A stretch of DNA of 64,000 nt from Saccharopolyspora indica (GTDB taxonomy: Bacteria; Actinomycetota; Actinomycetes; Mycobacteriales; Pseudonocardiaceae). How positions within the stretch are numbered: position 1 is the first letter of the stretch; the number at the start of each line of letters is the position of its first letter. The stretch covers positions 42,380 through 106,379 of the forward strand of contig NZ_JAQGLB010000026.1 of assembly GCF_027853965.1 (NCBI RefSeq). The letters run 5' to 3'. Below the pieces are notes generated by a model. That model searched no databases and was not told the DNA's origin. It saw only the letters and a list, made by a program, of their open reading frames with translations. Below, one piece after another: positions 34,106-43,238 of the stretch. Both the position numbers and the translations under genes were made by a program.

Positions 34106-37100
34106 TCACCTGCCGTGGTAGGTGAAGGCGGCCCAGTGCGCCGGGGTCGCGGGGTCGGTTTCGGCGAAGTAGCGGGCGAGCTCGTCCGGGACGCCGGGAA
34201 TCGGCCTGCGGTGCGGGTCCAGCATCCACAGCTGGGCGGCGCGAAGAGCGTCGGCGGGTTCCGGCGAGCCGTCGTTGAGGTGGTGGTGGAAGACGATCAT
34301 GAACATCGCGGTCACCAGGTCGTCGATCTCCCACCGGGTGCCGACCACCCCGCCTGCCCCCGCGGCCAGGAACGCGGTGGCCAGGGTGAGGACCTCGTCG
34401 TGCTGGCGTCCGGTCAGGTCGCTGGAGCAGGCGGCCAGCACCACCAGTGCGCCGCGCGGACCGCTCTTGTGCCGCAGGATCTCCCGCACCGGCAGCGACC
34501 GGCCGGAGCCCAGCTGCAGCGCGGAGTCGACCGGGAGCTCGGCCGGGGTGGCGTGGCAACCCAGGTGCAGCATCGTCGTTCCGGGCAGCGCGGTGAGCAC
34601 GTCTTCCGGACTGGGAACCGAACGCTGACCAGGGCGGCCGAGGTAGTGGCCGTGCGCGTAGTGCGCGGCGTGGATGTGGCCGATCTCGTGACGGGTCCAG
34701 TACAGGTCAGGGGTGCGGACCAGGACCGGGCGGTCGGCGAAGCGCGGTGCCCGGCGCCGGGCCGCCTCGACGAACTGCCGCGCCGAGGCCGCATAGCCGA
34801 TGACGGCGTCCTGGCAGGCGTACCGCTGCTCACCCGGCTTCCGCGCCGCGTGCCACGGGACGAGGCTGAGCTTCCCGGTCGGCACCAGCACGATCCGCGG
34901 CTGGTCGCCGCCGAGCCAGTCCAGCACAGGGCCGATCGCGGCGGTCCACGCCCAGTCGCACAGGTTCTGCAGCGCGGCCTGCCACGGCTGTTGCACGGCC
35001 TCGCCGATGCGTGCGCGTTCGCGTTGCAGCAGGTCGAAGTGCTGGACCGGCTGCCGGTCGCGCAGCTCGGCGAGCGGCAGGTGGTGGAGCCGCCCGTCGT
35101 CGGTGATGGCCACGGCTTCCCCGGCGGTGAGGTAGACCAGCGCGCGAGCGCTGCGGGCGCGCAGTGCGGTGCTGATCTCCTCGGTGCTCGGCGGGGAGAG
35201 CAGTTCTTCTTCCGCGGCAGTGCCTTTCAACGCGCGCTGTGCCGCCAGCCGCAGATCGCTGGGCAGCTGGAGCTGCGCCGGGCGGCTCCGGTCGGGTCCG
35301 GAGTCCCAGGGCTGTTGCTGGTCCACTTCGGCCGTCCAGCGCTCGGCCAGATCCGGGTGACCGCTGTTGCGCAACAGGTCCGGCATCGTCGCCGCGGAGG
35401 TCGCGGCGTGCAGGACCATGCCGCGGCCGAGTTCCAGCGCCTGCACCGCGGACTCCAGGTCGTCCGCGCGCAAACAGCGCTGCACCGCGGCGAAGGCGCC
35501 GCCGGCCGCGGACGAGGCGACCTTCATCGCCCGCTGCGGGCTGGACTGCAGCAGCACGCCCCGGGCACGTGTCCGCAGCGCTTCCAGGCTGGTCTCGATC
35601 GCGCGGTGCACCTCGCCGCGTTGCGCGTAGTTGGCGGCCAGCACGGCGAAGTTGGCCGCCAGCGCTTCGCTGTTGCCCGGCGGGCGCTCCCGGAGCATGC
35701 GCTCCAGCCCGTCGATCGCCGAGTTCAGCGCGTCGTCGGAGGAGCGCTGCCAGGAACGGGCCTGGCGCGCGTAGGCCAGCAGCTGGACGGTGAAGTACTC
35801 CAGCTCCTTCGGCAGGTCCGGCTGCCTGCTCACCGCGTCGAGCGCGGCCAGGCCTTCGTCGGCCAGGTCCACGTCGTCGGCGACCAGCCCGGCGGCAGCG
35901 CAGAACACCGCCGTACCGGCGACCTCGACGGCCCGTTCCGGAACGGATTCCGGGAGCTGCTGGGCTGCCACGAGCGCGCGGCGCGCGGCGGCGAGGTCGG
36001 CCGGTCCCGGTGGCGCGGAGTCGGCCCGGAACTCCCGTGGCCGCAGCAGGCGCAGCGAGATGATGCACCTGGCCATCCACCGGGCCTGGTGCTCCGGCAT
36101 CTCGTCGCCGACGGTGGCGCGCAGCTTGCTCATCCCGGCGTCGGGATCGGTGATCTGCTCGGACTCCATTCCCGCCAGCCACGCCCCGATCTCGGGCAGG
36201 CGCTGCTGGGCTTCGAAGGAGTAGTACTGGGCCGCGTCGGCGTCTTCGCGGTTGCCGGACAGGAAGAACCGGGTCACCAGCATCTTGCCCAGAACCGTGG
36301 TCATGTCGGCGCGGATCTCGTCATCGGGCGCCAGCAGCTCGTCGGCCCGGCGCACGTGGTCGAGCGCGTCCTGAACCGTTTCGAGCGGATGACCTATGCC
36401 GTACTCGGCGCTGAGGGCGAGCAGCGCGTGGCTGATGCCCGATGCGGTTTCGACCTCCGGGTACCGCTGCGTCACGTGCTGGGCGATCTCCTTGGCCCTC
36501 GCCAGCGCGGCGTGGTCGCCGCGCTGGGCCTGCACGATCAGGATCGCGGCCTGCGTGATCAGCTCTTCGGCGCGCTCGGCGGAATCGTCGGGCAGCGCCG
36601 CGATCCGCTGCTCCTGCTGGTCGATCAGCCTCGCCAGATCGTCGGCACCGAGGTTCTCCGGAGATCGCATCCGGAACAGCAGCAGCATGTCCTGCAACGG
36701 CGAACCGGCGGGCAGTCCCTCGGATGCGGAGGTGAGCAGCTGCTCGATCTGGGCGTCGTCCTGGCCGCTGGACAGGCCTGAGGTGACCGCGTGGATGGCG
36801 TCGAGTTCGGCGGGGCTCAGCTCGTCACCGGCCGCCGTGGCCAGATCGCGCAGGACCGCGGCCATGTCGTCGTGCTGATCGGGCGACCAGGCCAGCAGCC
36901 GGACAGCGGCGAGCTCCTCGTCGCCGGCGCTGGACATCGCCGCCAGGTGCTGCTGGACCTCGGGCAGCACGGCGCGGTCCACGTAGCGGTAGAGCTCGTC
37001 CGGGTCGGGCTCCTGCCAGCGCAGGGCGGCGGGGACGCCGCGGTAGAGCAGGAGGGCCGCGAGAGCGGCGTGGCAGTCGTCCTGCGTGCTCGGATCGTCC

Positions 37101-38623
37101 CAGCTCAGCGCTTCGGTGAACGCCTCGACGGCCAGCCGGTGATCCTCCGCCGTGCCGCTCATCTGCAGGAACCGCAGCTGGTACATCGAGGCGCGGAACA
37201 TCCACGTCCGGCGGCGGGCGGCGCCGTCCGGCAACCCGGCCAGCGCGGCGTCCAGCAGCTCGATCGCCTCGGTGACGTCCGCCGGATCACGGGTGCTCAG
37301 GGCGAGTTTGGTGTTGATGAGACCGCGGTGCGCGAAGAACCCGGCCTGATCCGCATCAGCTGCTGGCCGCAGGTCGCGCAGGATCTCCGCGGCCCGGCGC
37401 AGGTCTGCCTGCGAGTCGCGGGCCGCGTGGGCGATCGCGAGCTGGAGGCGGGCACCGGGCTGCTCCGGCTGGAGCGCCACCAGAGCTCCGGCGATCTCGA
37501 TGGAGCGGGCGGGATCCTGGCCGGTCAGCTCGGTGCGCTGCAACAGGAGTGCGTTGAGCCGCAGCAGGACCTCGAAGCTCGCCGGATCGCCGTCCAGTTC
37601 GAGCAGCTTCCGCCGCAGCTCGGCGATGCTCACGTCCAGTCCGGCCGGCAGGTCGGCCGCAGGCGGGTCCGACGCCAGCGCGGCCCGGAGGGCGACGGGT
37701 TCATGGCGCCGCGGATCGTGCTCGTCGGTCGCACCGATGATCACGCCCAGGTCCCCGGCCAGGACGTCCCAGTCCTGCTGGGTGGTTTCGGCTCCCTGCC
37801 CGGCGATGACGTTGATGCGGATCCCGGCGACACCCGGGTTCGCGGCGGTTCGGGGGGACAGCGCGTCGAGATGTGCGCGCAGCGCGGCGGCCGGTGCGGC
37901 GCGGATGTGCTCCACCGCCTGCTGTTCCGACCACGGCACGGCGTCGCGCGCGTGCGGGGGGAGCTGCTCGGCCACGATGAGGTTGACGAGTTCGAGGTGG
38001 CAGTGATCGGCCGTTTCCGGCGGGATGCCGGGTTGCTCCAAGAGCGCGGTGAAGATGTCCGAGGCGTACCGCAGATCGCTGTCCGGACCGCCCATCGTGC
38101 GGAATCGCGCCGAGCACAGGTTGGCGCGGTGGAACTGGATGCCGCGCAGCAGCTGCTCGTCGGTGAGCAGCGCGAACGCGGCGTCCAGGTCGGCGATCGC
38201 TTCCGCCGCGCAGTCCCGGTCGACCAGCCGCGCGGCGATGTCCGCGCCGACCATCCCGCCGCGGGCCCGGACCTCCACGTGCATCGGCAGCTCGTCGTCG
38301 AGCAGCGGGCGCAGCTCGCGCAGGTGCGCCAGCGCGAGCCGCAGGGACGGTTCGCCGTGGTGGCCCGCGCTCGCCCAGTGCGCCATCGCGAGGTGGAGCA
38401 GCGGCAGGGCGCGGGCGGGCGAGTCGTCGGGGAGCGCCTCGTGCAGCTCGCCGGCGATGCCGATCGCTTCGACCGGGTCCTCGCCGGTCAGCTGGCTGCG
38501 CTGCAGCAGCAGCTCGACCAGTTCGACGGAGGCGCGGTAGGCCTGCTCGTCGTCGGGTTGCTGCTCCAGCGCCTCGCGCCGTGCGGTGATGGCTTCGGTG
38601 AGTCCGGTCGGAACCTCGGTCAT
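34106..38623 (-). CDS. TPR-repeat protein with C-terminal CHAT protease domain
   Basis: 1505 residues from ATG. About 1150 residues of helical, TPR-like repeats precede a CHAT (caspase HetF-associated) domain. Within CHAT the pair is intact: His1357 in LHLGCHATPAEL and Cys1399 in LVVLAACSSDLTG, with the closing GVVGTRWEIDD. The N-terminal region looks duplicated: QRSQLTGEDPVEAIGIAGEL near residue 50 recurs as QRTELTGQDPARSIEIAGAL near 375. CHAT proteins are caspase-like cysteine proteases that act in response to a signal sensed by their repeats; known bacterial cases cleave gasdermins or other partners. No gasdermin-like gene is visible nearby. Cytoplasmic; no signal peptide. Confidence 0.85.
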   Translation of the reverse strand: MTEVPTGLTEAITARREALEQQPDDEQAYRASVELVELLLQRSQLTGEDPVEAIGIAGELHEALPDDSPARALPLLHLAMAHWASAGHHGEPSLRLALAHLRELRPLLDDELPMHVEVRARGGMVGADIAARLVDRDCAAEAIADLDAAFALLTDEQLLRGIQFHRANLCSARFRTMGGPDSDLRYASDIFTALLEQPGIPPETADHCHLELVNLIVAEQLPPHARDAVPWSEQQAVEHIRAAPAAALRAHLDALSPRTAANPGVAGIRINVIAGQGAETTQQDWDVLAGDLGVIIGATDEHDPRRHEPVALRAALASDPPAADLPAGLDVSIAELRRKLLELDGDPASFEVLLRLNALLLQRTELTGQDPARSIEIAGALVALQPEQPGARLQLAIAHAARDSQADLRRAAEILRDLRPAADADQAGFFAHRGLINTKLALSTRDPADVTEAIELLDAALAGLPDGAARRRTWMFRASMYQLRFLQMSGTAEDHRLAVEAFTEALSWDDPSTQDDCHAALAALLLYRGVPAALRWQEPDPDELYRYVDRAVLPEVQQHLAAMSSAGDEELAAVRLLAWSPDQHDDMAAVLRDLATAAGDELSPAELDAIHAVTSGLSSGQDDAQIEQLLTSASEGLPAGSPLQDMLLLFRMRSPENLGADDLARLIDQQEQRIAALPDDSAERAEELITQAAILIVQAQRGDHAALARAKEIAQHVTQRYPEVETASGISHALLALSAEYGIGHPLETVQDALDHVRRADELLAPDDEIRADMTTVLGKMLVTRFFLSGNREDADAAQYYSFEAQQRLPEIGAWLAGMESEQITDPDAGMSKLRATVGDEMPEHQARWMARCIISLRLLRPREFRADSAPPGPADLAAARRALVAAQQLPESVPERAVEVAGTAVFCAAAGLVADDVDLADEGLAALDAVSRQPDLPKELEYFTVQLLAYARQARSWQRSSDDALNSAIDGLERMLRERPPGNSEALAANFAVLAANYAQRGEVHRAIETSLEALRTRARGVLLQSSPQRAMKVASSAAGGAFAAVQRCLRADDLESAVQALELGRGMVLHAATSAATMPDLLRNSGHPDLAERWTAEVDQQQPWDSGPDRSRPAQLQLPSDLRLAAQRALKGTAAEEELLSPPSTEEISTALRARSARALVYLTAGEAVAITDDGRLHHLPLAELRDRQPVQHFDLLQRERARIGEAVQQPWQAALQNLCDWAWTAAIGPVLDWLGGDQPRIVLVPTGKLSLVPWHAARKPGEQRYACQDAVIGYAASARQFVEAARRRAPRFADRPVLVRTPDLYWTRHEIGHIHAAHYAHGHYLGRPGQRSVPSPEDVLTALPGTTMLHLGCHATPAELPVDSALQLGSGRSLPVREILRHKSGPRGALVVLAACSSDLTGRQHDEVLTLATAFLAAGAGGVVGTRWEIDDLVTAMFMIVFHHHLNDGSPEPADALRAAQLWMLDPHRRPIPGVPDELARYFAETDPATPAHWAAFTYHGR

Positions 38624-38714
38624 CCTGCCCCCTGCGGAAACGGCCCGGTCACCGAGACTAGCGCGCGGCGACCGCCTCCGGAGCTGGTTCGTCCACAGTG
38701 GCCGTCGGTCGCGG

Positions 38715-39212
38715 CTACTCGCCGACTTCGCCGTCGGCGAGTTCGCGCAGGAGGTCGAGGTGACCGACGTGCCGGGCGGTCTCCTGGGTGACGTGCGCGA
38801 GGATCCACCGGATCGTCCGCTCGCCGTCCGCGGACAGGCCGTCCGGGCTCAGTCCGGCGAGCGCGCAGGTGGAACGCTCCCACTCCGCCTGGTATGCGGC
38901 GATGACGGTCCGCGGCGAATCCGCGGCGGTGAGGTTCCACGACGGATCGGGGCTGCCCTCCCACAGGGACGGTAGCGCGGCCCCGGCGCCGACGATCGAG
39001 ATCCAGTGCCGCTCCACCGCGGTCAGGTGCTTGATCACGCCGAGCGCGGTCGTCCTGGGCGAGGTGGCGATCGGTGCCGCGGCGGCCAGCTCGGGGCTGA
39101 GCCCGTCGACCTTGCCGACAGCGGTGTGCCGCAGGAACTGCAGGAACTCCTGGGAGAGCCGGAGTTCGCCGGTCGCGTCTTCAGCCGGCCAGCGCCGGTG
39201 GTGGATCGTCAC
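38715..39212 (-). CDS. DinB/DUF664-family protein
   Basis: 165 residues from a GTG with GGAG upstream. Four-helix DinB-like fold: the histidine positions are in VIKHLTAVERHW and HVTQETARHVGHLDLL, typical of DUF664. These metal-binding proteins include thiol-dependent transferases of actinobacteria, but no reaction can be assigned here. It lies 91 bases upstream of the CHAT gene and is oriented with it. Confidence 0.75.
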   Translation of the reverse strand: MTIHHRRWPAEDATGELRLSQEFLQFLRHTAVGKVDGLSPELAAAAPIATSPRTTALGVIKHLTAVERHWISIVGAGAALPSLWEGSPDPSWNLTAADSPRTVIAAYQAEWERSTCALAGLSPDGLSADGERTIRWILAHVTQETARHVGHLDLLRELADGEVGE

Positions 39213-39320
39213 CGCAGTGCTCCTCGGTTCGTGCTCGCCGCCGGGACTGTAGTTGATGGCGGGTAGCCTTCGACAGGTGCGATGCCCGGTGCCGCATCGG
39301 GCCGGATCTCTGGGGGAGCT

Positions 39321-39845
39321 GTGCTGGACGGGGAACCGCGGCCGCCGGCCGGTGGCTGGGCGGAGCGGGTGCTGCGGATGTCGGTCCGGGACCTGGTCCG
39401 GACCGGCTCCTTCGACGGCATCGCTGTCGGTGCGGCGAAGGAACAGCTGCGGGAAGTCCTGCCGGAACCCTCGTCCTGGGCGCCGACCGACGGCCCCGAA
39501 TCCGATCTGTGGTCCTACGGGAGCGTCGATCTCGTCTTCTGCGGCGGCCTGCTCCTCAGCATCTTCTGCGACGGTCTGGAACACCTCGGCCACGAGGATC
39601 CGCACGTAGACCGGATCGCGGTCGACGCATCGTTCCTGCGGCCGGGGATGACCGGCGCGCAGCTCGTGGACGCGCTCCGCGCCGACGGCATCGCCTGGTC
39701 GGTCCGGCCCGGAGCGGTGCCCGAGCACACCGCCAGGGTCCGGACCGGACCGCACGGCGTGGAATTCCTCCTGGAATCCGATCCCTGGGAACCCGCCGAT
39801 CCCGGCGAGATGAGGCTGATCGGCTTCGAGCACCGCGCCCGGTGA
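39321..39845 (+). CDS. Conserved hypothetical protein
   Basis: 174 residues if it starts at GTG 39321; ATG 39282 and ATG 39378 are alternatives and none has an ideal ribosome site. Acidic, soluble, with LWSYGSVDLVFCGGLLLSIF in the middle and a C-terminal MTGAQLVDALRADGIAW. The pattern is like small actinobacterial proteins sometimes found beside toxin or NLR genes, but I cannot name a family. Confidence 0.5.
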   Translation: MLDGEPRPPAGGWAERVLRMSVRDLVRTGSFDGIAVGAAKEQLREVLPEPSSWAPTDGPESDLWSYGSVDLVFCGGLLLSIFCDGLEHLGHEDPHVDRIAVDASFLRPGMTGAQLVDALRADGIAWSVRPGAVPEHTARVRTGPHGVEFLLESDPWEPADPGEMRLIGFEHRAR

Positions 39846-39852
39846 TGCGGTG

Positions 39853-40770
39853 CTACTTGGCCGGACGGCGGGAGATCGCGACGCCGATGAGGCAGATCGC
39901 GCCGCCGGCCAGCGCGTAGAGCGTCGGGGTTTCGCCGAGCAGCAGCCAGGACAGCAGGATCGAGACCACCGGTGCCACGTAGGTCGTGGAGCTGAGCTTG
40001 CCCGCGCTCATCCGCCGCAGCGCGTAGGACCAGGTGGTGAAGCCGATCGCGGTGGGGAACAGTCCCAAGTAGACAGTTCCGAGGACGGCGTTCAGCGGGG
40101 CGGTCCGGAGCTCGTCGAGCAGCTGCGGGGCCCAGGGCAGGAGCACCGCGGTGGCCACCAGGCAGCCCAGCCAGAGCCCGATCAGGCCGTCGACGCCCCG
40201 CAGGGTCGCCTTCTGGACCAGCACTCCGGCCGCGTACAGGACGGCGGCGACCAGGCACAGCACCACGCCGAGCCAGTCGCGGTGGCCTGCCGAGCCGAAG
40301 GCGATGAGCGAGAGCCCGCCCAGCGCGACCAGGGAGCCGATGATCAGCACCTTCGGGTAGCCCTCGCCCAGGAACAGGCCGGCGCCGAAGGCGATCAGCA
40401 GCGGTGCGATGTTCACCAGCAGCGCGGCGGTTCCCGCGTCGATGTGCTGCTCGGCGGCGTTGAGCACCACCGTGTACCCGGCCAGCCAGAGCACCGCGTA
40501 CACCGCGACCAGCAGCAACGTCCGGCGCGACTTCGGCGGCCGCGGCGCACCGCGGAACCGGATCAGCACCATGAGCGAGAGCGCGAGCGCCGCGACGGAC
40601 AGGCGCAGCAAGGCCATCGGAGCGGGCGAGAGGGAGTGCCCGATGTTGCGGATGGCCACGAAGGCCGATGCCCACAGCACGATGGTCACGGCGACGGCTG
40701 CCGTCGCCTTCCCGCGTTCGGTCGAGGAAGGAGCGTCGGGGGTCCGGGTCTGAACGGTCACGATGGCCAT
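39853..40770 (-). CDS. EamA/DMT-family exporter
   Basis: 305 residues from the ATG at 40770; an upstream start at 40797 is possible. Ten predicted helices in two EamA repeats: VLWASAFVAIRNIGHSLSP, LLVNIAPLLIAFGAGLFLGE, and YVAPVVSILLSWLLLGETP at the second repeat. It should be an inner-membrane exporter of small metabolites or amino acids. Divergent from a LysR gene that probably regulates it. Confidence 0.85.
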   Translation of the reverse strand: MAIVTVQTRTPDAPSSTERGKATAAVAVTIVLWASAFVAIRNIGHSLSPAPMALLRLSVAALALSLMVLIRFRGAPRPPKSRRTLLLVAVYAVLWLAGYTVVLNAAEQHIDAGTAALLVNIAPLLIAFGAGLFLGEGYPKVLIIGSLVALGGLSLIAFGSAGHRDWLGVVLCLVAAVLYAAGVLVQKATLRGVDGLIGLWLGCLVATAVLLPWAPQLLDELRTAPLNAVLGTVYLGLFPTAIGFTTWSYALRRMSAGKLSSTTYVAPVVSILLSWLLLGETPTLYALAGGAICLIGVAISRRPAK

Positions 40771-40844
40771 CGTCGCCAGCGCGAGAAGAAAGGACAAGCG
40801 ACTATTCCTACCGAACCGTTAAGCATTGCTTTACTCTTGGTGTC

Positions 40845-41726
40845 ATGCTCGACCTGCCGAGACTGCGCGTGCTCCGGGCCGTCGTCGCGACGGGCTCGAT
40901 CCGCGCGAGCGCTTCCGCGCTGGGCTACACGCCCTCCGCGGTGAGCCAGCAGCTGTCCTCGCTGCAGCGCGAAACCGGGTTGCAGCTCTTCGAACGGGTC
41001 GGCCGCGGAATCGAGCCGACCACCGCGGGCCTGACGCTGGCGGCCGAAGCCGAGCCGCTGTTCGCAGCGGTCAGCCGGCTCGAAGGCGTGGTCGGCGACC
41101 TGCGCGCGGGGCGCATCGGCAGCCTGTCGATCGGCTACTTCGGCACCGCCGGGGCGACCTGGCTGCCCTCGATCGTGGCCGCGCTGCGCGCCGAGTTCCC
41201 CGAGCTGCGGCTGGAACTGCGGCTGACCGAGCTCGACCCGTCCGAACCGGACATCGACATCCTCGTCGAGCGGCCCGGCACCGAATACCCGCCGCAGGTC
41301 GCCGTGCACCACCTCATCGACGACCCGTACCTGCTGGTCGTCCGGGATGACGATCCGCTGGCCGAACGCGCGGAGGTGCCGCTGGCCGAGCTGGCCGAAC
41401 GGCACTGGGTGGACAACGACTTCGCGGTGGGAGCCTGCCGCCAGGTGCTGCTCGAAGCCTGCGCCGAGGCGGGCTTCGCTCCCCGGTTCGTGGTGGAGAC
41501 CCGCGACTACCAGACCGCGATCCCCTTCGTGGCCACCGGCATCGGCATCACGGTGATCCCGCGGCTGGGCATCGGGAACCTGCCCGCCGGCCTGACCGCG
41601 CTGCCCGTGGTGGCACCGGCGACCGTCCGCCGGATCAACGTCGTGGTGAAGAAGTCGGTCGCCGAGCACCCCGCCGTGCAGCGCACCGTCGAACTGCTGC
41701 ACGACCTCACCGCCGGGGACTTTTGA
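40845..41726 (+). CDS. LysR-family transcriptional regulator
   Basis: 293 residues from ATG. N-terminal winged helix LRVLRAVVATGSIRASASAL then GYTPSAVSQQLSSLQRETG; C-terminal LysR substrate-binding domain (GRIGSLSIGYFGTAGATWLP, FVATGIGITVIPRLG). In the 74-base gap to the exporter, TAAGCATTGCTTTA is an imperfect dyad that could be its site. The classic divergent layout suggests it activates the exporter in response to a co-inducer. Confidence 0.9.
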   Translation: MLDLPRLRVLRAVVATGSIRASASALGYTPSAVSQQLSSLQRETGLQLFERVGRGIEPTTAGLTLAAEAEPLFAAVSRLEGVVGDLRAGRIGSLSIGYFGTAGATWLPSIVAALRAEFPELRLELRLTELDPSEPDIDILVERPGTEYPPQVAVHHLIDDPYLLVVRDDDPLAERAEVPLAELAERHWVDNDFAVGACRQVLLEACAEAGFAPRFVVETRDYQTAIPFVATGIGITVIPRLGIGNLPAGLTALPVVAPATVRRINVVVKKSVAEHPAVQRTVELLHDLTAGDF

Positions 41727-41773
41727 ACCCGGCGCGCACCGGGCACTCCTGGTGAGCCCTTTTCATCCGAGCC

Positions 41774-41819
41774 GGTGGCCGCGGCCAGGCGGTACCCGAG
41801 GTTCCGCCTGGCCGCCACC
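41774..41819 (+). terminator. Terminator after the LysR gene
   Basis: GGTGGC-CGC-GGCCAGGCGG pairs with CCGCCTGGCCGCCACC: 16 bp with a 3-base bulge and an 11-base loop. Confidence 0.65.
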
Positions 41820-41860
41820 TGCGGAAGGAGGGGCCACGGGCACGAGCGAACGGGGGAGCC

Positions 41861-42337
41861 ATGACTTCCGGACCAAGCGCAGGGCAGCCGGGGACCGAGC
41901 AGAGCACCGGGACGGTGCGGAGCAGCTGGGCGCTGACCACCTCGGAGCACGCCCGGCCGCCGTCGGGATGGCTCGCCTTCGCGGGCTCGATGCTGGGCCT
42001 GCTGGGGATCTTCAACATCATCACCGGCATCACCGCGCTGACCCGCCCGGAGTACTTCCTGGTCACCGCCAACCGGTTGCTCGCGTTCGACTACCCGGTC
42101 TGGGGCTGGATCTGGCTGGCCCTCGGCATCGTGCAGGTCGTGGTCGGCGCCGGCGCGGTGTACGGCCGCGGCTGGGCGCGCTTCATCGGCATCGACCTCG
42201 CCGCGCTGTGCGCGATCGGGCACCTGGTGTTCCTCACCGCCTTCCCGCTGTGGTCCGTGCTGGTCATCGCGCTGTCGGTGATGGTCATCTACGGGCTGGT
42301 CGTGCAGAGCGCGCCGACCGGACGAGCACACCCGTGA
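41861..42337 (+). CDS. Four-helix membrane protein (DUF7144-like)
   Basis: 158 residues. After a polar N-terminus of about 35 residues there are four membrane helices beginning WLAFAGSMLGLLGIFNIITG, then VWGWIWLALGIVQVVVGAGA, RFIGIDLAALCAIGHLVF and SVLVIALSVMVIYGLV. This is a common actinobacterial membrane protein of unknown role. Its 3' end overlaps the opposing TDT gene by 53 bases. Confidence 0.7.
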   Translation: MTSGPSAGQPGTEQSTGTVRSSWALTTSEHARPPSGWLAFAGSMLGLLGIFNIITGITALTRPEYFLVTANRLLAFDYPVWGWIWLALGIVQVVVGAGAVYGRGWARFIGIDLAALCAIGHLVFLTAFPLWSVLVIALSVMVIYGLVVQSAPTGRAHP

Positions 42338-43235
42338 CGCGGCGCGCGGTTGCCCACCCGGCCAGGCAGAGCACGACCAGCGCGGGCCACAGCAGCACCT
42401 GACCGACCGCCGCCAGCCATCCCGTCCCGGTGGCCGCCGCGAGGCCGAAGGTCGCCGTGCAGGTCATGCCCAGCGGGAAGACCGTCGCCCAGCGCCGGAA
42501 GTCGTAGCGCAGCCGCGGCGCGAACAGCTCCAGCACGGCAAGCACCACGTACCAGGCGGCGGTGATCGCCCAGAGCACGATTGCGCCCGCACCGGCCGCA
42601 CCGGCCGCTCCCGGGGGCAGCGCGGCCGCCAGCGCGGTGGTGGCCACGGTGCTGATCGCCAGCGCGCCACCGGCGATCCAGTGATCACCGCTGCCGCGCA
42701 CCAGCTGCCGGAAGTCGAACCGCGACAGCACGAAGACGTACAGGCCCAGACCGAGCACGTCCGCGGCCGCCGCCAGCGGCAGGACCCACGCCGCCCCGAC
42801 GGCCAGCTTCGCGGCCAGCACCGCCAGCGACTGGGTGGACACGCACAGCAGGAAGCTCGAACCGACCGCCGGGGAGCACAGATTCCGGAGCACCCGCGGC
42901 AGCAACGCCGCCCACAGCACCACCGCCACCGCCAGCAGCACCCAGCTCGCGGTCGGCCACCCGTGCTGGGCGAGACCAACGCCGAGCACCCCGGTCGCCG
43001 CGACACCCGTCAGCGCACCGGGCCGGGCGGCCTCGGCGCGCCAAGCCGGTGCGTCCGAGGCCAACCGGGTCAGGAACGACAACCCGAGCAGCACCCACAC
43101 CGCACCGGCCAGCGCCAGCAGCGCCCAGGACAGCACCGCGTCGCCCGCCAGCTGCGCGGCGACCGACACGATGCCGATTCCCATCACCACCGCACCGGAT
43201 TCGCACGGGATCCGGTGCACCACCGCCGCGAACAC
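42285..43235 (-). CDS. TDT/SLAC1-type anion transporter linked to nitrate reductase
   Basis: 316 residues from GTG, three bases after the narI stop. About ten helices. The N-terminal SGAVVMGIGIVSVA and the late WATVFPLGMTCTATFGLA are characteristic of the tellurite-resistance/dicarboxylate (TDT, TehA/SLAC1) family. Plant SLAC1 relatives conduct nitrate and chloride. Being the last gene of narGHJI, with no narK seen, it may carry nitrate or nitrite; this is inference. The 3' end overlaps the neighbouring gene. Confidence 0.78.
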   Translation of the reverse strand: MFAAVVHRIPCESGAVVMGIGIVSVAAQLAGDAVLSWALLALAGAVWVLLGLSFLTRLASDAPAWRAEAARPGALTGVAATGVLGVGLAQHGWPTASWVLLAVAVVLWAALLPRVLRNLCSPAVGSSFLLCVSTQSLAVLAAKLAVGAAWVLPLAAAADVLGLGLYVFVLSRFDFRQLVRGSGDHWIAGGALAISTVATTALAAALPPGAAGAAGAGAIVLWAITAAWYVVLAVLELFAPRLRYDFRRWATVFPLGMTCTATFGLAAATGTGWLAAVGQVLLWPALVVLCLAGWATARRVTGVLVRSARSARPARR

Positions 43236-43238
43236 GGC

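Noticed and set aside
28529..39212. Possible prophage or integrative element
   Set aside because: No integrase, recombinase, phage structural gene, tRNA or flanking direct repeat was seen.
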